A stretch of DNA of 6,499 nucleotides, from assembly GCA_938021455.1 (NCBI GenBank), contig CALIGP010000154.1:1-6499 (forward strand), read 5' to 3'. The notes beneath the pieces were generated by a model. It was not told the origin of the DNA and ran no database searches. It saw nothing but the letters and a program-made list of their open reading frames with translations. Shown in pieces: positions 6,136 through 6,499 of the stretch. Each line of letters starts with the position of its first letter. Position 1 is the stretch's first letter. Position numbers and translations under genes: made by a program. Source of the stretch: an uncultured Lewinella sp. Its GTDB lineage: Bacteria > Bacteroidota > Bacteroidia > Chitinophagales > Saprospiraceae.

Positions 6136-6410
6136 TGGAAAAAGTCGTTGAATAGCTCCTCTGAATCTTTAATGGGAGTAGAAATGTAAGTGGCGTCGTG
6201 GGCGTTTCTCCCTTTCGACAATACAAATGTGCAACCATAATCAGGTGAATCCATGTACAAACGCAAACTTTTTTAGACAAAAAAAAAACCACAAAAAACA
6301 CACAAACAACTGATAATCAATTTTTTAAAATAAAAATAATTCCTAAAAAAAATAAAAAAAGCCGTGAACATATTGAAAAAACCCGCTTTTCAGGGGTAAA
6401 AAAAATCACT

Positions 6411-6499
6411 TTGAAGGAAAAAACATTCTTTCGAACGGTATCAGGACTCTTATTCTGCTTTCTATTTCTATTTGGTGGCAGCAAAAGTCTGGTGTATGG
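6411..6499 (+). CDS. Start of an exported protein, truncated by the right edge
   Basis: From TTG at 6411 the plus strand encodes a typical signal peptide: KEK and R as the positive N-region, a hydrophobic core GLLFCFLFLFG at about 12-22, then a polar GSKS region. 29 complete codons are visible before the window ends, so the product cannot be named. The frame is open back to a stop at 6246-6248 but offers no ATG or GTG, so TTG is the best visible start. An upstream ATT (6372) would give a longer N-terminus, which large T9SS-exported proteins sometimes have. The leader is A-rich (GTAAAAAAAATCAC), as is common before Bacteroidota genes, and has no Shine-Dalgarno sequence. The gene is transcribed away from the thiamin receptor. 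Confidence 0.5.
   Translation, partial: MKEKTFFRTVSGLLFCFLFLFGGSKSLVY

Larger units (their letters stand above)
5840..6410. other. Divergent intergenic region without a convincing gene
   Basis: This stretch separates the minus-strand receptor unit from the plus-strand frame at the right edge. It contains the large inverted repeat, the minus-strand terminator hairpin, a small stem GGAGG/CCTCC (5981-5996), the three-copy repeat and, from about 6269 to 6410, a very AT-rich tract (8 G/C among the 60 bases of 6301-6360) with many A-runs on the plus strand. The reading frames here are short, start at TTG or lack a start, and overlap the repeats. The AT-rich tract is a likely promoter or upstream-activating region for the right-edge gene, but I could not fix a convincing -33/-7 pair for that direction. 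Confidence 0.6.

Noticed and set aside
6084..6266. Minus-strand 56-60 residue frame over the repeats
   Set aside because: It starts at TTG (or ATG at 6254), overlaps the short repeats, shows no recognisable domain or signal, and the nearest promoter-like sequence is too close to the ATG. Not strong enough to list as a gene.
6119..6301. Second minus-strand frame, Phe/Val/Cys-rich at its start
   Set aside because: Its N-terminus is translated from A/T homopolymer runs and the rest is an alternative frame of the same region; a composition artefact.
6381..6397. Terminator-like ACCC...GGGT flanked by A-runs
   Set aside because: Only a 4-bp stem with a nine-base loop, and no gene ends there on either strand in the window.

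Overview
The window looks like chromosomal DNA from a member of the Bacteroidota, plausibly a Saprospiria/Lewinella-type marine bacterium. The class is an inference. The phylum is better supported by four things: a TonB-dependent receptor with an N-terminal carboxypeptidase-regulatory-like domain, a secreted protein ending in a type IX secretion (T9SS) type A-like sorting domain, A-rich leaders without Shine-Dalgarno sequences, and a promoter of the TTTG/TANNTTTG type.

Layout, left to right. Positions 1-450 (minus) hold the N-terminal 150 codons of an exported YbjN-like protein whose C-terminus lies outside the window. Positions 564-1733 (minus) encode a membrane-anchored Deg/HtrA serine protease with one PDZ domain and a GTG start. 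Positions 1831-3105 (minus) encode a secreted ThuA-like protein with a T9SS-type C-terminus, followed directly by a hairpin. Positions 3183-5681 (minus) encode an 832-residue TonB-dependent outer-membrane receptor. Its leader (about 5689-5795) is a clear TPP (thiamin pyrophosphate) riboswitch, with a promoter candidate just upstream. Positions 5840-6410 hold no convincing gene, but contain a strong minus-strand terminator hairpin, a three-copy short repeat and a very AT-rich tract. From 6411 (plus) a signal-peptide-like reading frame runs off the right edge.

How it fits together. The riboswitch is the most informative element. It turns a generic TonB-dependent receptor into a predicted outer-membrane importer of thiamin or a thiamin precursor or derivative, repressed when intracellular TPP is high. 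The ThuA-like gene follows 77 bp downstream on the same strand and could be co-transcribed, although a weak promoter may lie in the gap. The HtrA and YbjN genes continue on the same strand but look like separate housekeeping or envelope genes. The 600-bp region right of the receptor is a divergent intergenic region carrying control elements for both sides and possibly a small minus-strand RNA.

I see no CRISPR array, tRNA, rRNA, insertion sequence or defence system. The parts most worth a second look are the riboswitch whose closing stem reaches the start codon, the AT-rich N-terminal domain of the receptor, and the orphan repeat/terminator region.
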